NCBI GenBank assembly: GCA_964353405.1
Contig: CAYGWJ010000081.1
Coordinates: forward strand, 1 to 22,460
DNA length: 22,460 bases
Origin: JBGLNJ01 sp964353405
GTDB taxonomy: Bacteria > Chloroflexota > Anaerolineae > Fen-1058
Direction of reading: 5' to 3'
Shown: piece by piece, positions 7,100 to 14,322 of the stretch
Layout: every line of letters begins with the position of its first letter
Numbering within the stretch: the first letter of the stretch is position 1
Notes under the pieces: generated by a model
What the model saw: the letters and a program-made list of their open reading frames with translations, nothing else
What the model was told of the DNA's origin: nothing
The model's database searches: none
Position numbers and translations under genes: made by a program

Positions 7100-7741
7100 A
7101 TGTTGAACAGTTTATTCGGGCGACGAGAGCAAGAAGAACGGGTCAAGAGCGAAGGACGTTTACCCCCCGGCCAGGCATTGACGAACAAGTTTCCGGTACT
7201 GCACTATGGCCCGGTGCCAAAATTCAACCCGGCTATATGGGATTTCCGCGTGTTCGGGTTGGTCGAAGAAGAAAAGCGCTGGACATGGGAAGAGTTCAAC
7301 CAACTGCCGCGCCGCAAGATCAAGATGGACATTCATTGTGTCACGCGATGGAGCAAATTCGATACCGAATGGGAAGGCGTCTCTGTCAAGGACATGGTTG
7401 ACCAGGGTCTCATCCGCCTCAAGCCGGACGTGCGCTTTGTGATGCAGCATTGCGAGTATGGCTTTACCGTGAACGCTCCGCTTTCGGTCGTGCTGTCCGA
7501 CGTGTTCTTGCTGGCGACGCATTACAACGGCCAGCCACTCGAACCTGACCACGGCTATCCATTGCGCGGCGTGGCGGGCGCGGTCCCCGGTCAACCAGGT
7601 GACAACGACCGCTACCTTTGGAAAGGCGGCAAGTGGCTGCGCGGGCTTGAATTCATGGCGGAGGATCGCCCCGGCTTTTGGGAGCAGGCGGGCTATTCGA
7701 TGAGCGCACGCATCTGGGACGAAGAGCGCTACCAGTGGTAG
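7100..7741 (+). CDS. Sulfite oxidase-like molybdopterin oxidoreductase (YuiH-type)
   Basis: The ATG at 7100 sits 5 nt after GGAG (AAAGGAGAAACT), giving 213 residues. The molybdopterin-binding oxidoreductase fold is shown by PVLHYGPVP, then DIHCVTRWSKFDTEWEGV with Cys80 as the expected Mo ligand, HCEYGFTVNAPL, HGYPLR, and the closing WKGGKWLRGLEFMAEDRPGFWEQAGY. No signal peptide is seen, so it is probably cytosolic like YuiH relatives. Relatives normally read GYPLR-x-V-V-P-x-x-Y-x-WK; here an extra Gly/Pro-rich stretch (GAVPGQPGDND, about 160-170) is inserted. The redox substrate is unknown. A terminator follows directly. Confidence 0.85.
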   Translation: MLNSLFGRREQEERVKSEGRLPPGQALTNKFPVLHYGPVPKFNPAIWDFRVFGLVEEEKRWTWEEFNQLPRRKIKMDIHCVTRWSKFDTEWEGVSVKDMVDQGLIRLKPDVRFVMQHCEYGFTVNAPLSVVLSDVFLLATHYNGQPLEPDHGYPLRGVAGAVPGQPGDNDRYLWKGGKWLRGLEFMAEDRPGFWEQAGYSMSARIWDEERYQW

Positions 7742-7744
7742 ACA

Positions 7745-7775
7745 AAAAGAGAGGGCGCAAGCCCTCTCGACTTTT
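7745..7775. terminator. Bidirectional intrinsic terminator between convergent genes
   Basis: GAGAGGGC-GCAA-GCCCTCTC (7749-7768) is a perfect 8-bp stem capped by a GNRA tetraloop. It is preceded by AAAAA and followed by GACTTTTC. It lies between the oxidoreductase stop (7741) and the converging MFS gene stop (7798), so it can serve both. Confidence 0.8.
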
Positions 7776-7783
7776 CATACCGG

Positions 7784-7809
7784 TCACTGACCACTACTCA
7801 CTGACCACT
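7784..7809. repeat. TCACTGACCACT oligo repeat over the MFS stop codon
   Basis: TCACTGACCACT occurs at 7784-7795 and 7798-7809 (period 14). The TGA stop of the leftward MFS gene is inside the second unit. This ACTGACCACT-type oligo belongs to the same class of simple repeats seen from 2361 onward. Confidence 0.65.
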
Positions 7810-9102
7810 CTCTCTCGCTTCACCCCGCGTCACACCGAGCATACACAGAATTGCCAGCACAAAGAAAAACGGCGCAACGAAAAAGATCATGTTGAAATTG
7901 CGCCCGGTTGCGTCAATGATGATGCCGTTGAGCGTTGGCCCGACCACCGCTGCAAGTTGTGACGCGAGGTAATACAGCCCCGTATACGTGCCCAGCAGCA
8001 CTGCCGTCGGCGCAATGTCCACAATCATCGGCAGCGAGTTGATGTTGACCAGCGCCCAGGCGATGCCCCCCAGCGCCATCATGGTTGCGATGACAGCATA
8101 GCTCGGCACACAGTAGGCGATGACCAAGAGCGCGCTGAACGCGATCAGGCCGGTGATGATCGTGCGCCGCCGGCCAAATCGCCCGGCGATAAAGCCGCTC
8201 GGAATGGCAAAGATGATGAATGTGATTTGCGCCACGCCCATCAATAGCGCGGCCCGATTTTCTGGCACCTTGAGCACGGCTACGCCATAGGACGAAAGAA
8301 AAGTCTCGACCGCGTTATAACCCACGAACCAGCAAAAGATCGCGCCCATCAGCAGAAACAAACTGCGGCGATATTCAGACGGCACCTCGCGCAGATGTTT
8401 GATAAGGTCGAGGCCCGACGGCCCTCCCTTGTCTGGCTCGGCGTATTCCTTTGGCTCTTTGATAGCGGCGAACAAAATCACGACTGCGACGATGAGCAAG
8501 ACCGAGCCCGCCACAAACGGCACGAACGAACCGAGTCCGTACAGCGCCGCGCCGCCGAACGTCGCTAACAAGCCGCCCACTCCCCCCATGAAATTGATGA
8601 TACCGTTGGCCTTGCTTCGGAGTGGACTGGGGATCAGATCGGGCATGAGCGCGATGACGGGCGTGCGAAAGATCGCCATCGCCAGCAGTGTGAGGCCAAT
8701 CGCAACCATCAACAGCGCGAATGGCCCAGTCAGTTGCGAGAACTGCCCATTGAGCTGTGGAGGAATCAGGCGCGGGGCGAGCGGGATGAGGATGAAGGCA
8801 ACGGCTGCAATCGGCGCGCCGACGAGGATAAAGGGCATCCGCCGCCCGATGCGTGTGCGCGTCCGGTCGCTCAACACGCCGATGTAGGGCTGAATGAACA
8901 GCGCAGCAATGTTATCCAGCGTCATGATGAACCCGGCCAGGCCGGCGCCCAATCCAAAGCCCAAGGTCTTGGCCGCCGTCTTGAACTCTGGGTTGCCCGC
9001 CTGCAAAAAGATTGGAACATAGGCATTGTAGAGTGTCCAAATCACGCTGACGCCGAGGAACCCAAAGCCGAGGAGAAAGGTCTTCTTGTAGTTGAGTTTC
9101 AT
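7798..9102 (-). CDS. MFS sugar transporter (SLC45/GPH-like)
   Basis: The 434-residue protein has about 12 transmembrane helices. The loop between TM2 and TM3 reads GVLSDRTRTRIGRRMPFILVG, the motif typical of the sucrose/proton symporter (SLC45, GPH-like) branch of MFS carriers. A matching GRFGRRRT appears in the second half. A second large cytoplasmic loop with KEPKEYAEPDKGG divides the two bundles. The ATG at 9102 (MKLNYKK) is chosen because AGGAG lies 7 nt upstream, and the longer frame would run through the promoter at 9143-9171. It follows the ABC operon on the same strand but has its own promoter. A second sugar uptake route is inferred; the substrate is unknown. Confidence 0.85.
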   Translation of the reverse strand: MKLNYKKTFLLGFGFLGVSVIWTLYNAYVPIFLQAGNPEFKTAAKTLGFGLGAGLAGFIMTLDNIAALFIQPYIGVLSDRTRTRIGRRMPFILVGAPIAAVAFILIPLAPRLIPPQLNGQFSQLTGPFALLMVAIGLTLLAMAIFRTPVIALMPDLIPSPLRSKANGIINFMGGVGGLLATFGGAALYGLGSFVPFVAGSVLLIVAVVILFAAIKEPKEYAEPDKGGPSGLDLIKHLREVPSEYRRSLFLLMGAIFCWFVGYNAVETFLSSYGVAVLKVPENRAALLMGVAQITFIIFAIPSGFIAGRFGRRRTIITGLIAFSALLVIAYCVPSYAVIATMMALGGIAWALVNINSLPMIVDIAPTAVLLGTYTGLYYLASQLAAVVGPTLNGIIIDATGRNFNMIFFVAPFFFVLAILCMLGVTRGEARESGQ

Positions 9103-9142
9103 GAGTGGACTCCTGAAGATGAGATGAAAAGTGGCCGACAGC

Positions 9143-9171
9143 ATTATACTCGCGCACCATGCGCTTGGCAA
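9143..9171 (-). promoter_or_regulatory. Sigma-70 promoter of the MFS gene
   Basis: On the - strand: TTGCCA (9171-9166), exactly 17 nt, then TATAAT (9148-9143). The -10 is perfect and the -35 matches 5 of 6. The predicted transcript starts near 9136, leaving a leader of about 34 nt to the ATG at 9102. Confidence 0.75.
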
Positions 9172-9608
9172 TGCAAACCAAGTCAGTGTGCGGCTGAACT
9201 GTAGCAATGGAAGGCATCACGGGCAACGCGCTGACGATCCGGGGCCATGGGCGCTGACCTGCGGCCCTTCTCTTTTCCGCGGCGTTGACCTATAATTTGT
9301 ACTTTAGTCTCTGAAGCTGCTATATACCAGTTGCTTTTGATTCTCTTTTTCGGTGATTGCTGGTGGCGATCACACCTCGACCAGGCTGGTCGAGACGCGA
9401 TGATGACGATGAGTCATATCGCAACTGTGAGCAGTGTCGGAGCCAATGAGCACGATGCTGATCACAAGCGTGGTGATAGAGGTCGCAAGATCATATCACT
9501 GCTGAAAAGTGTGTCGGAGCGGAAACGCACAACGCGAACCAAGCAAAACCACAATCGCATATTGTTCTCCTGATTCCTGCACTATGGTGGAATGGGGGAT
9601 ACCAGAAT
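9172..9608. other. Non-coding gap between ABC operon and MFS promoter
   Basis: No frame here has both a convincing protein and composition matching its neighbours. A 32-codon - strand frame (9560-9462) has an AGGAG site but no recognisable sequence. The only clear structure is the palindrome at 9376-9394. No tRNA or other RNA gene was recognised. Confidence 0.5.
9376..9394. promoter_or_regulatory. Perfect 19-bp palindrome, possible operator
   Basis: CTCGACCAGGCTGGTCGAG has perfect 9-bp arms around a single G. A one-base centre is poor for an RNA loop and typical of a dimer-binding DNA site. It lies about 205 bp upstream of the MFS promoter and downstream of the permease genes. The cognate regulator is unknown. 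Confidence 0.4.
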
Positions 9609-9635
9609 GGGGACACGGCACGCCGTCGTTACCCC
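9609..9635 (-). other. Hairpin over the end of the last permease gene
   Basis: On the - strand GGGG...ACGGC-GT-GCCGT...CCCC forms a two-part stem spanning the stop codon (9631-9629). No U-tract follows, so it is a possible 3'-end stabiliser rather than an intrinsic terminator. Confidence 0.3.
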
Positions 9636-10477
9636 TTTAGTCCACTCAGGGTAATTCCCTTGACAAAGTAGCGTTGCAGAAACACAAAGCCAATTAAGGC
9701 TGGGATAATGCTCAACGCTGTGCCTGCCATCTGCAGGTGCTGCAATTGAGCCTCGTTTCCATATGTACGCAAGCTGTTGAGCGCCAGCGGAACCGTCCAC
9801 ATGTTCCGTGATTGAACCACCAGAAGAGGCCAGAGGAATGCGTTCCAGATCGCCACAAAATTGAATGACCCGAGAGTGGCAAGTGCGGAGCCAGTTAGAG
9901 GAATTACTAACTGCCAATAGATGCGGAACTCGGACGCGCCGTCAAGGCGAGCTGCGTCAAGGAGCTCATCTGGTATATCCAAAATAAACTGCCGCATCAA
10001 GAAGATGCCATAACCGCTGACGATGCTGGGAAAGATCAGCCCCGCATAGTTGTTGATCCAGCCGAGCTGCTTGATGATATAAAAGACGGGAATCACGATG
10101 ACAAAGAAGGGTATCATCATGCTCGCAAGCACGAGCATGAAGAAGAAGTCGCGCCCCGGGAAATCGTACTTGGCGAACGCAAAGCCAGACAGTGAGCTTG
10201 TGAACAAGAGCCCCAGCACGGTGAGAACTGTCACCACCAAGCTGTTGAAATACGCACGCACCATGGGTGTGACGTACCCCACCTCGATGTAGTTGTGCCA
10301 TTGCGGCAGGGAAGGCAGAAGTGGCGGCGGCACCCGAGTGATCTCTTTGGCAGTCATCAACGACGCAGAGATCATCCAAAAGAAAGGCAGAAGCATCCAC
10401 GCGCCGATCAGTGCCAGGAAAAGGTACTTGAGCCAAGAGCCAAACATAGGAAGAAGCGCCTGTAGTCGTTTGTCCAT
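9629..10477 (-). CDS. Carbohydrate ABC transporter permease, MalG type
   Basis: The 282-residue inner-membrane protein has six hydrophobic segments. The EAA loop that docks the ATPase, ELLDAARLDGASEFRIYWQL (171-190, followed by VIPL), places it in the binding-protein-dependent permease family, MalG/UgpE-like (CUT1). The ATG at 10477 has AAAGGG about 9 nt upstream. It lies 12 nt after the MalF-type permease gene and surely shares its transcript. With the other permease and the lipoprotein it would form an importer, but no ATPase gene is in the window, so a shared MalK/MsmK-like subunit is expected. The substrate is inferred only to be a sugar or polyol. Confidence 0.88.
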   Translation of the reverse strand: MDKRLQALLPMFGSWLKYLFLALIGAWMLLPFFWMISASLMTAKEITRVPPPLLPSLPQWHNYIEVGYVTPMVRAYFNSLVVTVLTVLGLLFTSSLSGFAFAKYDFPGRDFFFMLVLASMMIPFFVIVIPVFYIIKQLGWINNYAGLIFPSIVSGYGIFLMRQFILDIPDELLDAARLDGASEFRIYWQLVIPLTGSALATLGSFNFVAIWNAFLWPLLVVQSRNMWTVPLALNSLRTYGNEAQLQHLQMAGTALSIIPALIGFVFLQRYFVKGITLSGLKG

Positions 10478-10489
10478 AACGTTTGCCCT

Positions 10490-11461
10490 TTACGTGCGCT
10501 CACGCAAGAGTCGTAGTTGGATCAGCGTAATCACAAAGATGATAGTGAACAAGATCACGGCCATCGCTGTCGCGCGTCCCATGCGGAAGAACTTGAAGGC
10601 GGTGTTGTACATGTGAAGTACGAGAACCATGGTGCTGTTCGCAGGACCGCCACCGCTGTTGTTCGTCGTGGTAGCCGTAGCGGCAAACACGATGTCGAAT
10701 ACCTGCAGTGCGCCGATCGTGTTCGTCACGATGATGAACAGAAACACCGGGCGCAGAAGGGGCAGCGTGATATTCCAAAAGGTCTGCCAGCGATTCGCCC
10801 CGTCCACCCAGGCAGCATCATAATACTCTTGCGGGATGCCTTGCAGTCCAGCTAGGTAGATGATAATGTAATAGCCCACATATTGATATACCGCGATTCC
10901 AATAATACTCGCTAGAGCCTGGCTAGGGCTAGAGAGAAATGGTTGGGTAGGTAAGCCCAAGTGACCCAAGAGCATGTTTACCAGCCCAAAGTTCTTGTTC
11001 AGCAGCGCCGTCCACATCATACCCAGGGCCAGAGGAGCGGTCACGATGGGGAGGAAGACAAGGGTGCGCCAAAGAGAGCGCAGTCGCAGCGGCGTACTTA
11101 GCAGCAGCGCAACAAGTAGGCCAAGAACGGTGTTAATCCCAACGCCGCCAATCGTATAGACAAACGTGTTCTTTAGAGCTTGCTGAAATACTGAGTCGAC
11201 GGTCAGTATATACCGGTAATTCTCCAGTCCCACAAAGGGCATCTGAGTGACTGGCGTAATCAGGTTCCAGTCATGCACACTGATCCAAAAGGCGAACAAG
11301 ATAGGACCCAGGGCAAAGAGAGTCACTGCGATAAGTGCGGGGCTGATAAACAAGTATGCCCAGAGCGTTTTGGATTGCAGCGACCTTCGCCTGTGTCGCA
11401 CTGGCATTGCCGGTGTCTGTCCGATCCTCGAAGTAATTGATGTCGCCATACTGTCATTCAT
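10490..11461 (-). CDS. Carbohydrate ABC transporter permease, MalF type
   Basis: This CUT1 permease of about 323 residues has six transmembrane helices after a polar N-terminus. With the start at 11461, TM1 is at about 34-62 and the EAA loop (QEYYDAAWVDGANRWQTFWN, 211-230, then ITLPL) is intact. The start is uncertain. ATGs at 11461 and 11449 lack ribosome sites. A TTG at 11512 has GAGGAG nearby, but that site is locked in a perfect 12-bp hairpin (11492-11529). The 139-nt gap to the binding-protein gene, filled with hairpins, would lower permease relative to binding-protein expression, as is known between malE and malF in enteric bacteria. The next permease follows 12 nt after its stop. Confidence 0.85.
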   Translation of the reverse strand: MNDSMATSITSRIGQTPAMPVRHRRRSLQSKTLWAYLFISPALIAVTLFALGPILFAFWISVHDWNLITPVTQMPFVGLENYRYILTVDSVFQQALKNTFVYTIGGVGINTVLGLLVALLLSTPLRLRSLWRTLVFLPIVTAPLALGMMWTALLNKNFGLVNMLLGHLGLPTQPFLSSPSQALASIIGIAVYQYVGYYIIIYLAGLQGIPQEYYDAAWVDGANRWQTFWNITLPLLRPVFLFIIVTNTIGALQVFDIVFAATATTTNNSGGGPANSTMVLVLHMYNTAFKFFRMGRATAMAVILFTIIFVITLIQLRLLRERT

Positions 11462-11491
11462 TTGCTGGATGCCGAAGTGGGAACCGCTAGC

Positions 11492-11529
11492 GAGGAAGAG
11501 GAGGACACGCAAGGGCTCTCCTCTTCCTC
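11492..11529 (-). other. Perfect 12-bp intercistronic hairpin before the MalF-type gene
   Basis: GAGGAAGAGGAG (11492-11503) and CTCCTCTTCCTC (11518-11529) pair perfectly around a 14-nt loop. The purine-rich strand carries a GAGGAG that would otherwise act as ribosome site for a TTG at 11512, so the structure hides it. There is no U-tract. Confidence 0.6.
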
Positions 11530-11543
11530 ACGCAACGTATCTG

Positions 11544-11567
11544 CAGAACAGCCTGCGGGCTGTGCTG
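11544..11567 (-). other. Second intercistronic hairpin after the binding-protein gene
   Basis: CAG-A-ACAGCC-TGCG-GGCTGT-G-CTG: 6 bp plus 3 bp separated by one mismatch, with a tetraloop. It lies 33 nt after the lipoprotein stop and may protect the 3' end of its mRNA. Confidence 0.45.
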
Positions 11568-11600
11568 ATCGCCATTCTGGAACGAATCGATATTTCCTGA

Positions 11601-12986
11601 CTACTTTTCGGCTAGGATCCGATCGGCCTCTTTCGCCGCATCAGCGAGTGCCTTGTTGGGGTCTTGTTTGCCAAACCAGGCTGACTCGATGGCGTTCTGC
11701 AAGAGTGTCTTGACCTCTTGCCCCCCTGGTAGAACCGGCTCTGGTCGAGCAACGGCGAACGAGTCCACATAGGTCTTGAGGAAAGGCTCACTGAGTGGTT
11801 GCGCCAACACCTTTTGATCGTTTAGGCGGCTCGGTATCGCGCCGAGGACCTGAACGAGATAGTCGCCGATGGGAGAAGGTTTGGTAGCGTCGGCTGAGGT
11901 GTCAAGCCACTGAAGGAGCTTCCAGGCTTCTTCGCGGTTCTTGCTGCCATTGTCAACGCCAAACGCCCAGTTGTACTGCAGCGCCACAGTGGTGTTGTTC
12001 GGGCCGTGCGGAATGGGCGCCACGCCGACATTGTCCCATCCATCCGCAAACGTTGACTTCAATTGGCCTCGCAGCGAGTTGAACATGATCAGCATGGCAC
12101 CTTTGCCACTTGTGAAATCATTTTGTCCCATGCTTGTATCAATGCACTTGTTCTTGATCATGTCCATGTATAAGCCGAGAGTCGCCTGCCCCTGAGGACT
12201 GTTGAAAAGGGCTTTCTTGCCGTCTGGGCTGATGTAATCGCCCCCACTCGACCAGAGCAGGGACAGGTATGGATGCACTACACCCGAGTCCCAGCCGGGG
12301 AGCACGATCAAGCCAGACCGCGTGATCTTGCCGGAACCATCCACCTGTTTGGTCTTGCAGGCTACATCACGTAGCTGATCCAGCGTTTCCGGCGGCTTGT
12401 CGAAGCCTGCCTCCTTAAGGATCTTTTTATTGTAGATCAACTGGTACGTGTTGATCTCCGTGGGATAACCCCAAATCTGATTGGCGTAGGTGACCGCCTG
12501 GATGGAGACCGGGCTGTAACTCGCCTTGACATCCGCTACGATATTGTCGGGCGGAACGGCCAACAAGCCACCCTTGACAAAGTCGGGTTGCCAGAGGTTA
12601 TAGAAGTGATAGATGTCAGGGCTCACGCCAGCGGCACGCGCTGTTGTGATCTTGGGGAGCAGTTGATCGAAGGTCACTGTCTGGTACTCGATTGTGACGT
12701 ACGGGTTCAGCTTCATGTATTCTTGGAACTTGGCCTGCATCGGCTTGAGCATGGACTCTTCGCCCCAGTGCGTGAGGACAACCAGCTTCACGGGCTTGGG
12801 CGTCGGCGTTATCTGCACAACTTTCTCGACAACAGCCGCCGTCGGTGCCGGCACAGTCACCTGCACGACTTTTTCGACAACAACGGGTGATGGCGCGGGC
12901 GTGGGCGCCGCGCTGGGTACGCAAGACGCGGCCAGCAGCACAATGCTGAGCGCTGCAAAGAATGAAAAGAGATGTCTCTTATCCAT
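11601..12986 (-). CDS. Extracellular sugar-binding lipoprotein (family 1 SBP)
   Basis: The ATG at 12986 (MDKRHLF) is used because GGAGG sits 6 nt upstream; a further in-frame Met seven codons earlier has no such site. The 461-residue protein begins with a lipoprotein signal ending LLAASC, Cys22 being the lipidated residue. A low-complexity spacer holds two VVEKVVQ(V/I)T repeats, a style common in Chloroflexota lipoproteins. The mature domain (about 55-455) is a type 1 solute-binding protein: THWGEES, SPDIYHFYNLWQPDFV, IWGYPTEINTYQLIYNKKIL and FTSGKGAMLIMFNSLRG are landmark segments. It should deliver a carbohydrate to the two downstream permeases. The ligand cannot be deduced. Confidence 0.88.
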   Translation of the reverse strand: MDKRHLFSFFAALSIVLLAASCVPSAAPTPAPSPVVVEKVVQVTVPAPTAAVVEKVVQITPTPKPVKLVVLTHWGEESMLKPMQAKFQEYMKLNPYVTIEYQTVTFDQLLPKITTARAAGVSPDIYHFYNLWQPDFVKGGLLAVPPDNIVADVKASYSPVSIQAVTYANQIWGYPTEINTYQLIYNKKILKEAGFDKPPETLDQLRDVACKTKQVDGSGKITRSGLIVLPGWDSGVVHPYLSLLWSSGGDYISPDGKKALFNSPQGQATLGLYMDMIKNKCIDTSMGQNDFTSGKGAMLIMFNSLRGQLKSTFADGWDNVGVAPIPHGPNNTTVALQYNWAFGVDNGSKNREEAWKLLQWLDTSADATKPSPIGDYLVQVLGAIPSRLNDQKVLAQPLSEPFLKTYVDSFAVARPEPVLPGGQEVKTLLQNAIESAWFGKQDPNKALADAAKEADRILAEK

Positions 12987-13048
12987 TGTCTTCCTCCATT
13001 GATCCAAAGGTGTTTTTCCAACGCGGCAAAATCGTCACACCGTATTCT

Positions 13049-13068
13049 TCACATATGTACCACCTCCT
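13049..13068 (-). promoter_or_regulatory. Strong ribosome site on a start-stop codon pair (AUG UGA)
   Basis: On the - strand AGGAGG (13068-13063) is followed 8 nt later by ATG TGA (13054-13049), in the leader of the binding-lipoprotein gene. A GTG overlapping it would give only a five-codon peptide. It may be a ribosome-loading element or a relic of a lost start. Confidence 0.3.
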
Positions 13069-13099
13069 GATCTGCCTTGCTCGGTTGCACATGCCAGGG

Positions 13100-14140
13100 C
13101 TACCGGCCGGGCCCTGATGGATAAATCAGAACCTTGCCCTTCTCGCCAGGCTGCTCGAGCGCCTCAACTGCTTTGGGCACCTCGTCCAGTGATATCCTTC
13201 GCCAGACAAGTACATCCGGATCCAGCTGTCCGGACTGCATCACTTTCAAAGCTTCCGCAAATGACTCGTGGGTGCTCCCTGACGCACCGCGCAAGGTGAT
13301 CTCCTTGGCAAAGATATGGGCAGGACTGATCTCGACACGGTCTGCTCGATCAGAAACCCCGAAGAAGATGACCGAGCCCGTCCTGCCGACCCACTGCAGC
13401 CCTCGCGTGAGCGAGATCGGTTTGCCCGTGGTATCCAGGACAACGTCAAAGCCTAGCGGCGCGACCTGGAGCAACGATTGATCGGTGCTGGTGGTCTCCC
13501 CCTCGCGCGGAATTACCAACGCGCAGCCGGCACCCAATTGAGCAGCACGGCTGATCTTGCCCGGATTTGGGTCCACGATTGCGGCGAGACTGGCGCCGCG
13601 GGCTCGCACGGTTTGAAGCGCAAGGAGGCCCAGCGGTCCAGCGCCGATGATCAACACCGAGGCGCCTGCAAGTTTTGGATCGGAGCCGAACGCATGCATA
13701 ATGCACGCGAGCGGTTCCAGCCAGACAGCTTGCTCGACGCTCAGGCCAGTCAGCGGAATCGCCTGCTCAGCTTTGATCAGAACCAACTCGGCCCAGCCGC
13801 CGTCCTCCGTGTTTCCCAGGCAGCGAAAACTCTGGCACTGCTGTGGCTGGCCACGCCGGCAGTACGCACATTCTCCGCAAAAGGATGGCGGATCGACTCC
13901 TATCATCTGCCCGAGCGACAAGCCAGTTACGCCCCGGCCCAGCGCGAGGACTTCTCCGGCAAACTCGTGCCCCAGGACTCGCGGCAGCGGGACCTGAAAG
14001 GTACCTCGGATAATGTGCACGTCTGTTTGGCACACTCCAGCCACAGCCACGCGCACCAACACCTGCCCTGGCCCAGGTGTCGGCACGGGGCGCTCGATGA
14101 GCATCAACTCGCCTGGGCGCTGCAAGGCAATTGCTCGCAT
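13100..14140 (-). CDS. Zinc-dependent alcohol/polyol dehydrogenase (MDR family)
   Basis: The 346-residue medium-chain dehydrogenase has all key residues: catalytic zinc ligands Cys37 (GVCQTD), His58-Glu59 (GHE) and Glu142 (LEPLAC); structural zinc Cys88, 91, 94 and 102 (FCGECAYC...QQC); and the nucleotide-binding GAGPLG (166-171). Asp at IVDPN after the second strand suggests NAD preference. The closest families are sorbitol/threonine-type dehydrogenases that oxidise secondary alcohols of sugars or polyols. The ATG at 14140 has AAGGAG 7 nt upstream. It lies in the sugar operon between the SIS gene and the binding lipoprotein, so it probably oxidises the imported compound or a derivative. The exact substrate is not known. 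Confidence 0.87.
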   Translation of the reverse strand: MRAIALQRPGELMLIERPVPTPGPGQVLVRVAVAGVCQTDVHIIRGTFQVPLPRVLGHEFAGEVLALGRGVTGLSLGQMIGVDPPSFCGECAYCRRGQPQQCQSFRCLGNTEDGGWAELVLIKAEQAIPLTGLSVEQAVWLEPLACIMHAFGSDPKLAGASVLIIGAGPLGLLALQTVRARGASLAAIVDPNPGKISRAAQLGAGCALVIPREGETTSTDQSLLQVAPLGFDVVLDTTGKPISLTRGLQWVGRTGSVIFFGVSDRADRVEISPAHIFAKEITLRGASGSTHESFAEALKVMQSGQLDPDVLVWRRISLDEVPKAVEALEQPGEKGKVLIYPSGPGR

Positions 14141-14245
14141 CGCTCTACTCCTTAAACATCGGAACGGAAGACTCCTATTTGTGCACGCTCACAGAGCACA
14201 GGACGAAATTCAACACGCTTTATGCACGGTTTCCCCGATCCCGAG

Positions 14246-14270
14246 AACCCAGCGACTGAGGTCCTGGGTT
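14246..14270 (-). other. Intercistronic hairpin between SIS and dehydrogenase genes
   Basis: AACCCAG and CTGGGTT (7 bp) enclose an inner GAC-TGAG-GTC stem with one bulged C. It is centred in the 182-nt gap and has no U-tract. It may set differential mRNA stability. Confidence 0.5.
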
Positions 14271-14322
14271 GCGACCTTGCTGCCGAGCACCCCTCTGTGT
14301 GAACGCAGCCCCACGCTAAGCG

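Noticed and set aside
9285..9296. TTGACC immediately followed by TATAAT on the + strand
   Set aside because: The two hexamers are adjacent instead of 16-18 nt apart, and no gene follows on that strand.
9462..9560. 32-codon - strand frame with AGGAG ribosome site downstream of the permease genes
   Set aside because: The sequence matches no family, is Arg/Leu-rich by chance, and has no promoter. It is kept only as a note.
9331..9573. 80-codon + strand frame in the gap before the MFS promoter
   Set aside because: No ribosome site, no recognisable sequence, and it runs through the palindrome.
11462..11512. TTG start at 11512 for the MalF-type permease
   Set aside because: The nearby GAGGAG is buried in a perfect 12-bp hairpin and the added residues are unlike permease N-termini; the ATG at 11461 is preferred, with doubt.
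13478..14155. 225-codon + strand frame antisense to the zinc dehydrogenase
   Set aside because: The opposite strand has every catalytic and structural zinc residue of an MDR dehydrogenase; the + frame is a shadow.
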